NCBI GenBank assembly: GCA_046498365.1
Contig: JAWOAV010000073.1
Location: 1 to 27,345 of the forward strand
Source of the DNA: B1SED10-16 sp046498365
GTDB taxonomy: Bacteria; Desulfobacterota; Desulfobacteria; Desulfobacterales; Desulfosalsimonadaceae
DNA length: 27,345 nt
Direction of reading: 5' to 3'
The position numbers and the translations under genes were made by a program. This document shows positions 1 to 7,514 of the stretch, in pieces. Under the pieces are notes generated by a model, which saw only the letters and a list, made by a program, of their open reading frames with translations, made no database searches and was not told the DNA's origin. Position 1 is the stretch's first letter, and each line of letters starts with the position of its first letter.

Positions 1-495
1 GAATATATCGACCGAAAAATCGCCGGATTCCTCCCCCTGCCGCCTCCCCAGAAAGGCCGTTTCCTGAAAATTCCATCCCCGGACCTTGCACGGTTCGCGG
101 ATCTCCGCCGGGGCGGCGGGTTCGAATACGTGGGGGCCATCATGGCCATCGAACATTTTCCAAAAGCCTACCGCATGGGCCTGGCCATCGCTGAAAAGCA
201 CGGCGTCGCCTATTCTCTCGGGGCACGCATTATCGGAGCCGGGCATTGCATGATGTTCTTTTTCGCATACGCGTTCAACCGGGCGGACCCCGAAGATGTG
301 AAACGGGCTTCCGATGCCCTGGAGGCCACCAATACGGCGGCGCTCGAAATCGGCGGGATCCCCTGGAAGGCGGAACTCCCGGCCCAGAAGCAGATCATCG
401 AAAAGATGGACCCGGAAACGTTTGGGCTCATGGGGCGCATCCGGTCCGTGCTGGATCCGAATCACATTATGAATCCGGGCAACTGGGTAAAATAA
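1..495 (+). CDS. FAD-linked oxidase, C-terminal part (5' end outside window)
   Basis: The frame is open from base 1, giving 164 visible residues that end at TAA 493-495; the N-terminal FAD-binding (PCMH) half lies outside the window. The visible part resembles the C-terminal cap domain of the FAD-oxidase_C family (glycolate oxidase GlcD, D-lactate dehydrogenase, vanillyl-alcohol oxidase relatives). The most diagnostic piece is the C-terminal stretch around VLDPNHIMNPGNWVK, matching the family's DPxxIMNPGK-type ending. Family members oxidise hydroxy acids or phenolic alcohols through FAD. The substrate cannot be read from this fragment. The next gene on the same strand is an iron-sulfur protein that often serves as electron-acceptor subunit for such oxidases, which suggests a two-subunit dehydrogenase rather than an oxygen-using oxidase. 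Family confidence is good; specificity is unknown. Confidence 0.8.
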   Translation, partial: EYIDRKIAGFLPLPPPQKGRFLKIPSPDLARFADLRRGGGFEYVGAIMAIEHFPKAYRMGLAIAEKHGVAYSLGARIIGAGHCMMFFFAYAFNRADPEDVKRASDALEATNTAALEIGGIPWKAELPAQKQIIEKMDPETFGLMGRIRSVLDPNHIMNPGNWVK

Positions 496-618
496 TGGTG
501 AGCGTTCCCTGGCCGATGATTACGGCAATCGCGTATACCTACAGAAATACAGGGATGCCGCAACGGTTCACTGGGAACCCTAAAGAAACATTACCCTATC
601 TTATGTAACGGAAAAGAC

Positions 619-1788
619 ATGGAACACGAGGAAATCCTGCACCGATGCTTCCGGTGCGGCTACTGCAAGCTGCCCGGCAATTACGTGGACATCAACTGCC
701 CGGCTTACCTGGCGTTCGGTTTTGAAACGTATGCACCCGGGGGGCGGATGTGGCTGCTTCGCGCCTGGCTGGACCAAAAGATCGAGGCGGGCCCGCGGTT
801 TGCGGAAATCATGTTTTCCTGCGCCGCCTGCGGCAACTGCGTGGAACAATGCGCGTTTCCCGAATTCAGGGACCGGCTGCTGCTGGCGTTCACCGCCGGC
901 AGGGACGCCCTGCTGGAAGCGGGCATCGCCCCGCCGGGGGTGCGCGATTACCTGACCCGGATACAGACCCATGGCAATGCCTACGGCAAACCCGTGAAAA
1001 AAAGCGCCGATTGGGCTTTGGGTCTTGATATTGACCCTTTTTCCGACCAGGAGTATGCTTTTTTCGTGGATGATGCGGGCGCTTTTGACCCCCGGGGGCA
1101 GGAAATCGCCCGGTCTGTCGCCCTGCTCCTGAAAAAAGCGGGCATTTCTTTGGGCATCCTTCAGGACCCGCTGGTTTCCGACGGCAATGACGTCAAAGCC
1201 ATGGGCGAAACCGCCTTGTTTGAGGATCTGGCGAAAAAAAATATCCAGGTTTTCCAGGCGCGCAATATCCGGAAAATCATCACGCTTTCCCCCCACAGCT
1301 TCAACACGCTGAAAAACGATTATCCCGTGGTCGGGGGACAATACCAGGTGTTTCATTATACCCAGGCGCTGGCCTTTGCCATGAAACGACTCGCGTTCTC
1401 CGCTAATCCGCCGGAAGCGGTGGTCGCGTTCCATGATCCGTGCTACCTGGGGCGTCACAATGCGGATTACGGGTCCGCCCGGATGGTGCTGCAGGCCATC
1501 CCCGGCATCCGGCTGACGGAAATGGACCGGAACCGGAAAAACGCCCTATGCTGCGGCGGAGGCGGCGGCAATTTCTTTACGGATCTCCTCTCCGGCGGGG
1601 AGGACACGCCGGCCCGTGCCCGAATCCGGGAAGCCGCAACCGCCGGCGCGCAAATCCTTGCGGTGGCCTGCCCCCTGTGCGCCATTATGCTGGAAGACGC
1701 GGTGAAGGCCGAAAATCTGGACAATACCCTTCGCGTGCAGGAACTATCGGAAATTGTATCAGAGCGGATCGATTTTCAGGCCCCGTAA
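619..1788 (+). CDS. 4Fe-4S / CCG-domain iron-sulfur oxidoreductase subunit (HdrD/GlpC/GlcF-like)
   Basis: 389 residues. Two N-terminal four-cysteine clusters are visible: C10, C13, C16 with C27, and C68, C71, C74 with C78, consistent with two 4Fe-4S centres. The C-terminal half contains one complete CCG-type site: C275 (FHDPC), C311-C312 (LCCGGGGG) and C351/C354 (CPLC), close to the CX31-39CCX35-36CXXC pattern of heterodisulfide-reductase-type proteins. An upstream CCG-like domain has lost its cysteines: where CPHC would be expected the protein reads SPHSFNTLKNDYP. The protein probably accepts electrons from the FAD oxidase encoded 123 bp upstream and passes them to the quinone pool or another carrier. 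No signal peptide or membrane segment is visible. The start has only a weak purine-rich site (ACGGAAAAG). The gene converges on the AraC regulator with an 18-bp gap. Confidence 0.85.
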   Translation: MEHEEILHRCFRCGYCKLPGNYVDINCPAYLAFGFETYAPGGRMWLLRAWLDQKIEAGPRFAEIMFSCAACGNCVEQCAFPEFRDRLLLAFTAGRDALLEAGIAPPGVRDYLTRIQTHGNAYGKPVKKSADWALGLDIDPFSDQEYAFFVDDAGAFDPRGQEIARSVALLLKKAGISLGILQDPLVSDGNDVKAMGETALFEDLAKKNIQVFQARNIRKIITLSPHSFNTLKNDYPVVGGQYQVFHYTQALAFAMKRLAFSANPPEAVVAFHDPCYLGRHNADYGSARMVLQAIPGIRLTEMDRNRKNALCCGGGGGNFFTDLLSGGEDTPARARIREAATAGAQILAVACPLCAIMLEDAVKAENLDNTLRVQELSEIVSERIDFQAP

Positions 1789-1806
1789 TCCACAGCGGAA
1801 AAAACC

Positions 1807-2820
1807 TCAAAAAAACGGATTCTGCCGGTAGGTCACCGGGGATACGCCGAACCACCGTTTAAAGGCCCGGGTGAAATTCCCCGCGTCTGAATACCCCAGG
1901 CGGAAGGCCACCTCAATGACCGACAGGTGTCGCTGCTTCAAATACTGCGCGGCCAGATACCGCCGGATATCGTCCAGGATCTCGCGATAGGTCGCCTGCT
2001 CTTTTTTCAAATGCCGGTGCAGGCTCCGCGTGCTCATCCCCATGGAACTGGCCAATACGTCGATGGAAGGCTCGCCCAGCGGCAAAAGATCGATCAGTTT
2101 GGCCCGGACCTGGTGGGCGATACGACTTTTATCGAACCGGGCAAGGTAGTCGATTATTATTTGATCGTTTCCCCGGGCGATTTCAGCGTTGCCGGTCGGC
2201 AGCGGCGCCTGCATACCGTCCAGGGGGAAAAAAATACGATTGCAGTCCGCTGAAAACAGGACCGGCGAGCGGAAAAAACGGAAGAACGCCTCCGGTTTTG
2301 CCGGCTTTTTCCGCATGCATTCAACCCGGACCGGATCGAATGCGTCCGGGGCCAGGGTCCTGGCGAATGCGACAACCGCCCCCATAATCATGTCAAAGGC
2401 TTCCTCCGCCGGGGCCTCTTCCTTGTCCGAGGCATCAAGGCAAACGGCCATTGTATCGGCTGTATATTCGAACCAGACGTCAATTGCGTCGCTGACGATG
2501 CGGTAGAAACGATGAAGGCGTTCAAAGGCGTCGGACATGCTGCTGGAAACCATAAGGGCAAATCCCAGGGCATGAAAGGTGGTCGGCCGGATATGGGACG
2601 CCGCATTCAGCCCGACACAGGCATCCCCCGTCACGCGGACTGCCAGTTTCCACAACCTAGACATCTCTTCAATCCGGATCCGGGCATCCGGATCCGAAAG
2701 CAGCTTTTCATCGATACCGGCTTCGGCCAGAAGATTTTCCGCGGCGTATCCGTAAGATTGAACGGCTTGCAACACGGTCGCTGTCCAGGTGCTGATGGTT
2801 GTCCGTTCTTTTCCGTTCAT
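1807..2820 (-). CDS. AraC-family transcriptional regulator (OruR/ArgR-like N-terminal domain)
   Basis: 337 residues. The C-terminal third (about residues 240-337) is a typical AraC/XylS double helix-turn-helix: SIDVLASSMGMSTRSLHRHL for the first helix pair and the conserved VAFRLGYSDAGNFTRAFKRW for the second, ending SPVTYRQ. The N-terminal about 200 residues resemble the arabinose-binding-type domain (PF12625) of the OruR/ArgR/TtsR group, with LHRFYRIVSDAI as a typical segment. Proteins of this group usually sense a small carboxylic or amino acid and activate an adjacent catabolic operon. The gene is transcribed divergently from the acetoacetate-decarboxylase-like gene across 216 bp that contain an inverted repeat, so it most likely controls that operon and itself. 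The effector is unknown. Confidence 0.9.
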   Translation of the reverse strand: MNGKERTTISTWTATVLQAVQSYGYAAENLLAEAGIDEKLLSDPDARIRIEEMSRLWKLAVRVTGDACVGLNAASHIRPTTFHALGFALMVSSSMSDAFERLHRFYRIVSDAIDVWFEYTADTMAVCLDASDKEEAPAEEAFDMIMGAVVAFARTLAPDAFDPVRVECMRKKPAKPEAFFRFFRSPVLFSADCNRIFFPLDGMQAPLPTGNAEIARGNDQIIIDYLARFDKSRIAHQVRAKLIDLLPLGEPSIDVLASSMGMSTRSLHRHLKKEQATYREILDDIRRYLAAQYLKQRHLSVIEVAFRLGYSDAGNFTRAFKRWFGVSPVTYRQNPFF

Positions 2821-2896
2821 GTGCGTGCCCGTTTACCGAACCCGGCGTTCATGACAAACGTTTGGCGGAATATGACATGAAATGGCAGGCAGATTT

Positions 2897-2918
2897 GCCT
2901 ATTATGCAATAAATAGGC
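2897..2918. promoter_or_regulatory. Inverted repeat, candidate AraC-regulator operator
   Basis: GCCTATT (2897-2903) and AATAGGC (2912-2918) form perfect 7-bp arms around an 8-nt AT-rich centre. The symmetry continues imperfectly outwards (ATTTGCC against GGCGAAT). It sits midway between the divergent AraC regulator and the acetoacetate-decarboxylase-like gene. Operator function is inferred from position and symmetry only. AraC proteins more often bind direct repeats, so another regulator is possible. Confidence 0.4.
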
Positions 2919-3036
2919 GAATTCTCAGACAAATACAACAACTATTTTGCGAGCTGGTGCATTAAGGGATCAGGGGGTGCAAACGCCAATCCCATTGACA
3001 CCGGGATATCGATAACAGGCTTACAGGGAGGCTGCC

Positions 3037-3801
3037 ATGGGATTTGTCAAAACACCCGCCGAACTGGACAGGTATTACCGCCACGGGGCGAGGAAATTTA
3101 CCGGCGCAAAGATTCTGGGCATTCTTTTCGAGACCCGCCAGGAAATCGCATCCAGGCTGATTCCACCGCCGCTGGTCCCCGCGGCGGCACCAACGGGAAT
3201 GATATTTATCGCGGAGTACCCGGTGACCAGCCTCGGACCCGGATACAAGGAAGCCGCGCTTCTGCTCAACTGCACGTACAACGGCGAGCAGGGAAGCTAC
3301 TGTCTGTCCATGCCCATCGAAAGCGAGGAATCACGCCTTTACAACGGCCGGGATATTTTCGGTTTCCCCAAGAAAATGGCGGCCATCCATCTGGAAAAAA
3401 ATGGCAGCCAGGCCCGGGGATGGGTGGAACGGCACGGAATTCGGTTTCTTGAGATCAATGCCGAGATGACCGATACGATTCCGGAGATGCCGGAACTGGG
3501 CGCCAGTTTTCTTTTCAAGGCCTCACCGCGCATCGACCTTGAACCCGGTTTTGACGGGCCCGTATATCTTTGCCGGCAGAAGACGGATATCGACATGAAA
3601 CACCTGGAAATCGGCGCTGCAGAGATCCTCCTCACATGGTCGGAAGCCGATCCCTGGGCGGAGATGGACAACCCGTCCGTGATCATGGCGTTTTACCTGG
3701 TAAGCGACAACACCATGCAGCCCGGCAACATCTTGACCGAGGTCGATGGGGATGCTTACCTGCCGTATTATTTCAAGATGACGGATTTTTACCAGGGATG
3801 A
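3037..3801 (+). CDS. Acetoacetate decarboxylase-like (ADC superfamily) protein
   Basis: 254 residues, the usual length for the ADC family (PF06314). The Schiff-base lysine region is intact: FPKKM with K112-K113, matching the YPKKLG lysine pair (K115/K116) of the Clostridium enzyme. Two further acidic positions fit: E60 (IAEYPV) and E72 (GPGYKEAAL), by eye equivalent to the clostridial E61 and E76. The arginine that binds the keto-acid carboxylate (R29 in Clostridium) has no obvious counterpart by eye, so the substrate may not be acetoacetate; ADC-like proteins also do aldolase/dehydratase chemistry. A strong ribosome site (CAGGGAGG) precedes the ATG. It is the first gene of a run with an acyl-CoA dehydrogenase 12 bp downstream and a GltS-type symporter, opposite an AraC regulator. 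Family is secure; reaction is uncertain. Confidence 0.85.
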   Translation: MGFVKTPAELDRYYRHGARKFTGAKILGILFETRQEIASRLIPPPLVPAAAPTGMIFIAEYPVTSLGPGYKEAALLLNCTYNGEQGSYCLSMPIESEESRLYNGRDIFGFPKKMAAIHLEKNGSQARGWVERHGIRFLEINAEMTDTIPEMPELGASFLFKASPRIDLEPGFDGPVYLCRQKTDIDMKHLEIGAAEILLTWSEADPWAEMDNPSVIMAFYLVSDNTMQPGNILTEVDGDAYLPYYFKMTDFYQG

Positions 3802-3813
3802 CAGGAGGTCGTC

Positions 3814-5016
3814 ATGATCGATTTCGAACCGACCGGCACACAAAAACGGATCATAGCGGCTGCGCGCGAACTCGGCAAGGAACTGATGCACCCCGCGGAA
3901 ACGGCGCTTGACCGGATGGCCGATCCCAGCGACGTACACGAAAACGAATTGTTCTGGAAGCCCATGGCCAAAGCGTTTGAGCTTGGTTTCCCGAAAATGG
4001 CGCTGCCGGAATCGTTCGGCGGTATGGGGCTGGACCCCCAGACCACCGGCATGGTCTGGGAAGAAATTGCCCGCTGGGCGCCCGGATATGCCGCATCGCT
4101 TCTTTCCGGAAGCATCGTCCCCCAGCTGATCGCGTTTCTGGCCCCGGAGAACCGGGAACTGGTGGACCGCTTCGTGATCCCCTTCTGCGAGGACAACTCC
4201 GGAAGGCACATTTCATCGTGGTGCAGCAGCGAGCCGGAAGTCGGCTCGGACGGGAAGAACTATTACGACCCCAATGTCCACCACCATACCCGCGCACATC
4301 AGAAAAACGGCCGGTATGTCATCAGCGGCACCAAATCCGACTTTCCTTCGAACGGGGGGATTGCACACGCCTATATTGTATTCGCCTGCATCAATCCCGA
4401 TCTGGGCATCCGGGGATCGGGCACGTTCGTCGTCCCCGCGGACGCCGAGGGTGTCAAAATAGGAAAACCCCTGGACAAGATCGGCCTGCGGATTCTTAAC
4501 CAGTCCGCGGTATTTTTTGATGACGTCGAAATCCCGGAGTCCTACCTGATCTTTCCGTGCGGGGACGATTATCCCATGCTCCACAATGCCATCATGACCG
4601 TCGGCAACCTTGCGGTGGGCTACGTGGCGGTCGGCATCATGCGCGGCGCATACGAATGCGCGCTGGCGCATGCCAGGCACCGGGTGCAGGGGGGGCGGCC
4701 CATCGGAGAGCACCAGTTGATTGCCCGGCGGCTCTTTACGTGCTTTCAAGCGATCGAGTCGGCCCGCGCGCTGCTCTGGAAAGGAAGCTGGCTGAGCGCC
4801 AAAAGCTTCCCCGGCGACCTGAAGACAAGCATTGCGGCCAAAATTTACGCCACCGAACAGGCGGTCCTGCGAACCACTGAAATGGCAGAAGTTCTGGGTG
4901 CTTACGGCATGACCCGGGAATATCCTGTGGAAAAATACTCCCGGGATGCCAGGCTGCTGACCATTATGGACGGCACCAACGAAACGCTGATGATCAAGGC
5001 GGCGGCACTGCTGTAG
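3814..5016 (+). CDS. Acyl-CoA dehydrogenase family flavoprotein with Asp at the catalytic Glu position
   Basis: 400 residues with the full acyl-CoA dehydrogenase layout: N-terminal helical domain, middle beta domain (SSEPEVGSD and the FAD-contact region around KSDFPSNG), and C-terminal helical domain ending with the signature YPVEKYSRDARLLTIMDGTN. In short- and medium-chain enzymes the catalytic base is the Glu of the YEGT motif; here the codon at 4969-4971 gives D386 (MDGT). The alternative glutamate on helix G used by isovaleryl-CoA dehydrogenase also appears absent. Asp bases are known in cyclic-diene-forming acyl-CoA dehydrogenases, so chemistry on a cyclic or otherwise unusual CoA ester is possible. 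The middle domain carries an extra Asn/Tyr/His-rich loop after GSD. The gene follows the ADC-like gene by 12 bp, with an AGGAGG ribosome site in the gap, so the two are cotranscribed. Substrate unknown. Confidence 0.9.
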   Translation: MIDFEPTGTQKRIIAAARELGKELMHPAETALDRMADPSDVHENELFWKPMAKAFELGFPKMALPESFGGMGLDPQTTGMVWEEIARWAPGYAASLLSGSIVPQLIAFLAPENRELVDRFVIPFCEDNSGRHISSWCSSEPEVGSDGKNYYDPNVHHHTRAHQKNGRYVISGTKSDFPSNGGIAHAYIVFACINPDLGIRGSGTFVVPADAEGVKIGKPLDKIGLRILNQSAVFFDDVEIPESYLIFPCGDDYPMLHNAIMTVGNLAVGYVAVGIMRGAYECALAHARHRVQGGRPIGEHQLIARRLFTCFQAIESARALLWKGSWLSAKSFPGDLKTSIAAKIYATEQAVLRTTEMAEVLGAYGMTREYPVEKYSRDARLLTIMDGTNETLMIKAAALL

Positions 5017-5053
5017 AAAAACGGAGGGATCAAAAAAGGATCTTGGTGAAGCC

Positions 5054-6442
5054 ATGGAAGGGATATCGTGGGACAGTCTGATCGATTTTGCCTATCTGAG
5101 CCTGTTTCTGTTGATCGCGACCCTTATCCGGAGCCGGGTCAGATTCATTCAGAAGATTCTGGTCCCCAGCAATATCATTGCCGGCATACTGGGGCTTTTT
5201 TTCGGCCAGCACGTCTTTGAGGTACTGGATACGGAATCGCTGGGGAACTATGTCTATCATTTGTTGACCGCCGCATACATCGCCATGGGCCTGCGGGGCT
5301 CCAGGGTCAAACGCGGGTACGGGGCCGTTACCACCATGACGATCCACTGCCAGATATTTGCCGTCCAGGGGTTATTGGGCCTGTTGTTCACCCTGCTTCT
5401 CATCCTCACCTATTTCCCGCACCTGTTTCCCTCTTTTGGCGTTCAGCTGGTGATGGGATTCGGTCAGAATCCCGGCGTCGCTTACAGCCTGGGGAAAACC
5501 TGGGAAGGGATGGGGTTTGTCGGAGGCGGCCAGGTGGGGCTTGCCTTTGCCGCGCTGGGCTTCCTCTTCGCCTATGGATTCGGCATCGTACTGATCAACT
5601 GGGGCGTCCGCCGCAACAAGACGGTCCTTTTCAAGGGGTATGACCAGATTCCGCCTTCTGTATTCAGCGGCATCGTCGGCCGAAGGGAGAAGAAAAAAGA
5701 AGCGGGCCGTTTGACAACCGCCTCAGAAGCCATAGACACATTGACGCTGCAGGTGGCCTTGATCGGACTCGTGTTTTTGGTCACGTATCTTTTCATTACG
5801 ACCGTTACCGGTGCCCTGGCCGGACTGGGAGACGCGGGAAAAGACTTTGCAAGCCTTATCGGTGGATTCGCATTTGTGTTCGGCGCCATCTTCGCCGTAT
5901 TCGCCCACCTGCTGCTGCGGCGCCTTCGGATCGATCATATTGTCGACAGGGGGTTGATGACCCGCCTGAGCGGGTTGTTTATCGATTTTATGGTCTGCGC
6001 GGCAATTTCGGCAATTTCGTTTACCATGATCCGGGCCTATTGGAAAGAAATATTGATCCTGGCCGCTGTCGGCGGCCTTGTTACACTGGTGCTGGTAAAC
6101 GTTCTTTCAAACAGAATGCACATTGACCACAAGTTCGAAAGAATGCTTGCATCCTTCGGCCTGGTTACGGGGACGGTCAGTTCAGGCCTGGCGTTGCTGC
6201 GGGTGGTAGATGCGGATTTTGAAACCCCCGTTGCCGAAGACCTGGTTTACGCGGGGGGAATGGCCCTCTTCTTTGCCCTGCCACTGTTACTGGTCGCCAA
6301 TGTCCCCGCGCTGGGCTACCCGGATCAGTCAATAGATACCATCATCCGCGCCCTTATATTTATAGCTGCCTATATCATCATTCTTTTCCTTTTGTGGAAG
6401 CTCTACCAGATCATCTACATCCGCCGGGGTAAAAAGCAGTAA
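5054..6442 (+). CDS. GltS-type sodium:glutamate/carboxylate symporter family permease
   Basis: 462 residues, strongly hydrophobic, with about 10-12 membrane segments. The sequence matches the sodium/glutamate symporter family (GltS, PF03616): an N-terminal segment with VPSNIIAGILGLFFG, and a central glycine-rich re-entrant-type region GFGQNPGVAYSLGKTWEG followed by GFVGGGQVGLAFAALGF. The second half repeats the architecture. Family members import glutamate with sodium. In this operon, 37 bp after the acyl-CoA dehydrogenase, the cargo is more likely the organic acid processed by the two upstream enzymes, which is inference from context. The AraC regulator on the other side of the operon probably controls it. 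No clear terminator follows. The gene converges on the TauE/SafE gene. Confidence 0.85.
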   Translation: MEGISWDSLIDFAYLSLFLLIATLIRSRVRFIQKILVPSNIIAGILGLFFGQHVFEVLDTESLGNYVYHLLTAAYIAMGLRGSRVKRGYGAVTTMTIHCQIFAVQGLLGLLFTLLLILTYFPHLFPSFGVQLVMGFGQNPGVAYSLGKTWEGMGFVGGGQVGLAFAALGFLFAYGFGIVLINWGVRRNKTVLFKGYDQIPPSVFSGIVGRREKKKEAGRLTTASEAIDTLTLQVALIGLVFLVTYLFITTVTGALAGLGDAGKDFASLIGGFAFVFGAIFAVFAHLLLRRLRIDHIVDRGLMTRLSGLFIDFMVCAAISAISFTMIRAYWKEILILAAVGGLVTLVLVNVLSNRMHIDHKFERMLASFGLVTGTVSSGLALLRVVDADFETPVAEDLVYAGGMALFFALPLLLVANVPALGYPDQSIDTIIRALIFIAAYIIILFLLWKLYQIIYIRRGKKQ

Positions 6443-6521
6443 CCCTTCCCCCAAAAAAAAGCATTCCACCCGGTATTCTGCGCGTCTGCTTGCATGGCGT
6501 GCTGTGAACGCCTGCCGCAGC

Positions 6522-7241
6522 CTACCCCTTCAGGAGCATCAAAAGCCCCAGCAGGCAGAGAAGGCAGAGCACCGCTTTTCGGTAGATTTCATCGTTGATA
6601 TGCCCGTACAGGAGGCTTCCGGCCAGCTCTCCTAACACCAGGGGGAGCAGGCACCAGCCGAAGAGCTGCAGGATCTGGACCGTAAAAAACCCGTGGAAGA
6701 GGTAAAAAAGGACCACCCCAAGACCGTTGATCATAAAAAAGGCCACCAGGGTAGCCTTGATTTCCGACTTGGTCCATGGCTGAAGCGAGGTGTAAATGAT
6801 CACCGGTGGACCGGATGCACCGATACTGCCGGCCAGAAATCCCGCGGCAAAACCGGAGACGGACGCCCAAAATCTGCCAAGCGCTTTTTTCGGCCGAAAC
6901 CGGAGCCATGTATTTGCGGATGTAATGATGAGCACAACCCCGACGATGATTTCCAAGGGCCGCTGGGAGACCGATTGGTGAATGTATATGCCCACCGGGA
7001 TCCCCGGAAAAGAGGCGGCAAGCAGCGGCAGCCATTTCCGGGGCTCAAAATGCCCGGACAATTGAAAGAGCAGCATGAGGTTGATTACCATGCCGAACAG
7101 GATGATAAGGGGTATGGCGATTTTAATGTCGATAAAAAAAGCCATCAGGGGGAGGGCGATCAGCATGACCCCGAAACCGGTCAATCCCTGGATGAAACCA
7201 CCCATAAAAGCGATAATCTGTAGATAAGCAATGTCAGGCAT
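6522..7241 (-). CDS. TauE/SafE family membrane permease (putative sulfite/sulfonate or organic-anion exporter)
   Basis: 239 residues with seven to eight predicted membrane helices. The N-terminal GFIQGLTGFGVMLIALPLM is the typical TauE/SafE (PF01925) G-x-G-x-GFG-type repeat motif, and a second copy appears as FAAGFLAGSIGASGPPVIIY near residues 130-150. Members export sulfite, sulfoacetate or other anions, but substrate cannot be deduced from sequence. The length is normal for the family. Only a weak ribosome site is seen (GGAAATGATG). The gene is convergent with the GltS-like symporter and stands alone. Confidence 0.85.
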   Translation of the reverse strand: MPDIAYLQIIAFMGGFIQGLTGFGVMLIALPLMAFFIDIKIAIPLIILFGMVINLMLLFQLSGHFEPRKWLPLLAASFPGIPVGIYIHQSVSQRPLEIIVGVVLIITSANTWLRFRPKKALGRFWASVSGFAAGFLAGSIGASGPPVIIYTSLQPWTKSEIKATLVAFFMINGLGVVLFYLFHGFFTVQILQLFGWCLLPLVLGELAGSLLYGHINDEIYRKAVLCLLCLLGLLMLLKG

Positions 7242-7378
7242 GATGCCGCATCATTTCCACTTTGTTTCCGGCAGCGCCGGGACCCGGTTTTCCGAATTAA
7301 AATCACAGGCAAATTCATCAGGATACGGATTGTAAAATGACAAAACAGAGGCAGGTCGGATATCATATTGAATAAAAT

Positions 7379-7455
7379 TGGTCGGGGCGGCAGGATTTGA
7401 ACCTGCGGCTTCCTGCTCCCAAAGCAGGCGCGCTGCCAGGCTGCGCCACGCCCCG
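7379..7455 (-). tRNA. tRNA-Pro(UGG)
   Basis: The minus strand folds as a 77-nt cloverleaf: acceptor CGGGGCG pairs with CGCCCCG, discriminator A and encoded CCA (7379-7381). The anticodon stem CCTGC/GCAGG closes the loop TTTGGGA, giving anticodon UGG (proline). The T arm GCAGG-TTCAAAT-CCTGC is perfect. It lies 59 bp downstream of the amidase gene but has its own promoter-like sequence in between. Confidence 0.97.
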
Positions 7456-7473
7456 TATTTCAATTTTGGATTT

Positions 7474-7502
7474 CTTCTACCATTGTTTTTTCGCTTCATC
7501 AA
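7474..7502 (-). promoter_or_regulatory. Putative sigma70-type promoter of tRNA-Pro
   Basis: On the minus strand TTGATG (-35, 7497-7502) and TAGAAG (-10, 7474-7479) are separated by exactly 17 bp and end 18 bp before the mature tRNA. The -10 is preceded by ATGG, as in the tRNA-Val/Asp promoter candidate (ATTGGTAGAAA), so the two support each other. Not experimentally known. Confidence 0.45.
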
Positions 7503-7514
7503 GCTCTTATGCCG

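Noticed and set aside
2883..2898. Sigma54-like TGGCAGG...TTGC before the ADC-like operon
   Set aside because: The GG-to-GC spacing is 11 nt rather than the strict 10, and the GC overlaps the palindrome arm.
2995..3000. Perfect TTGACA upstream of the ADC-like gene
   Set aside because: No matching -10 at 16-18 bp, and the start of transcription would fall on the ribosome site.
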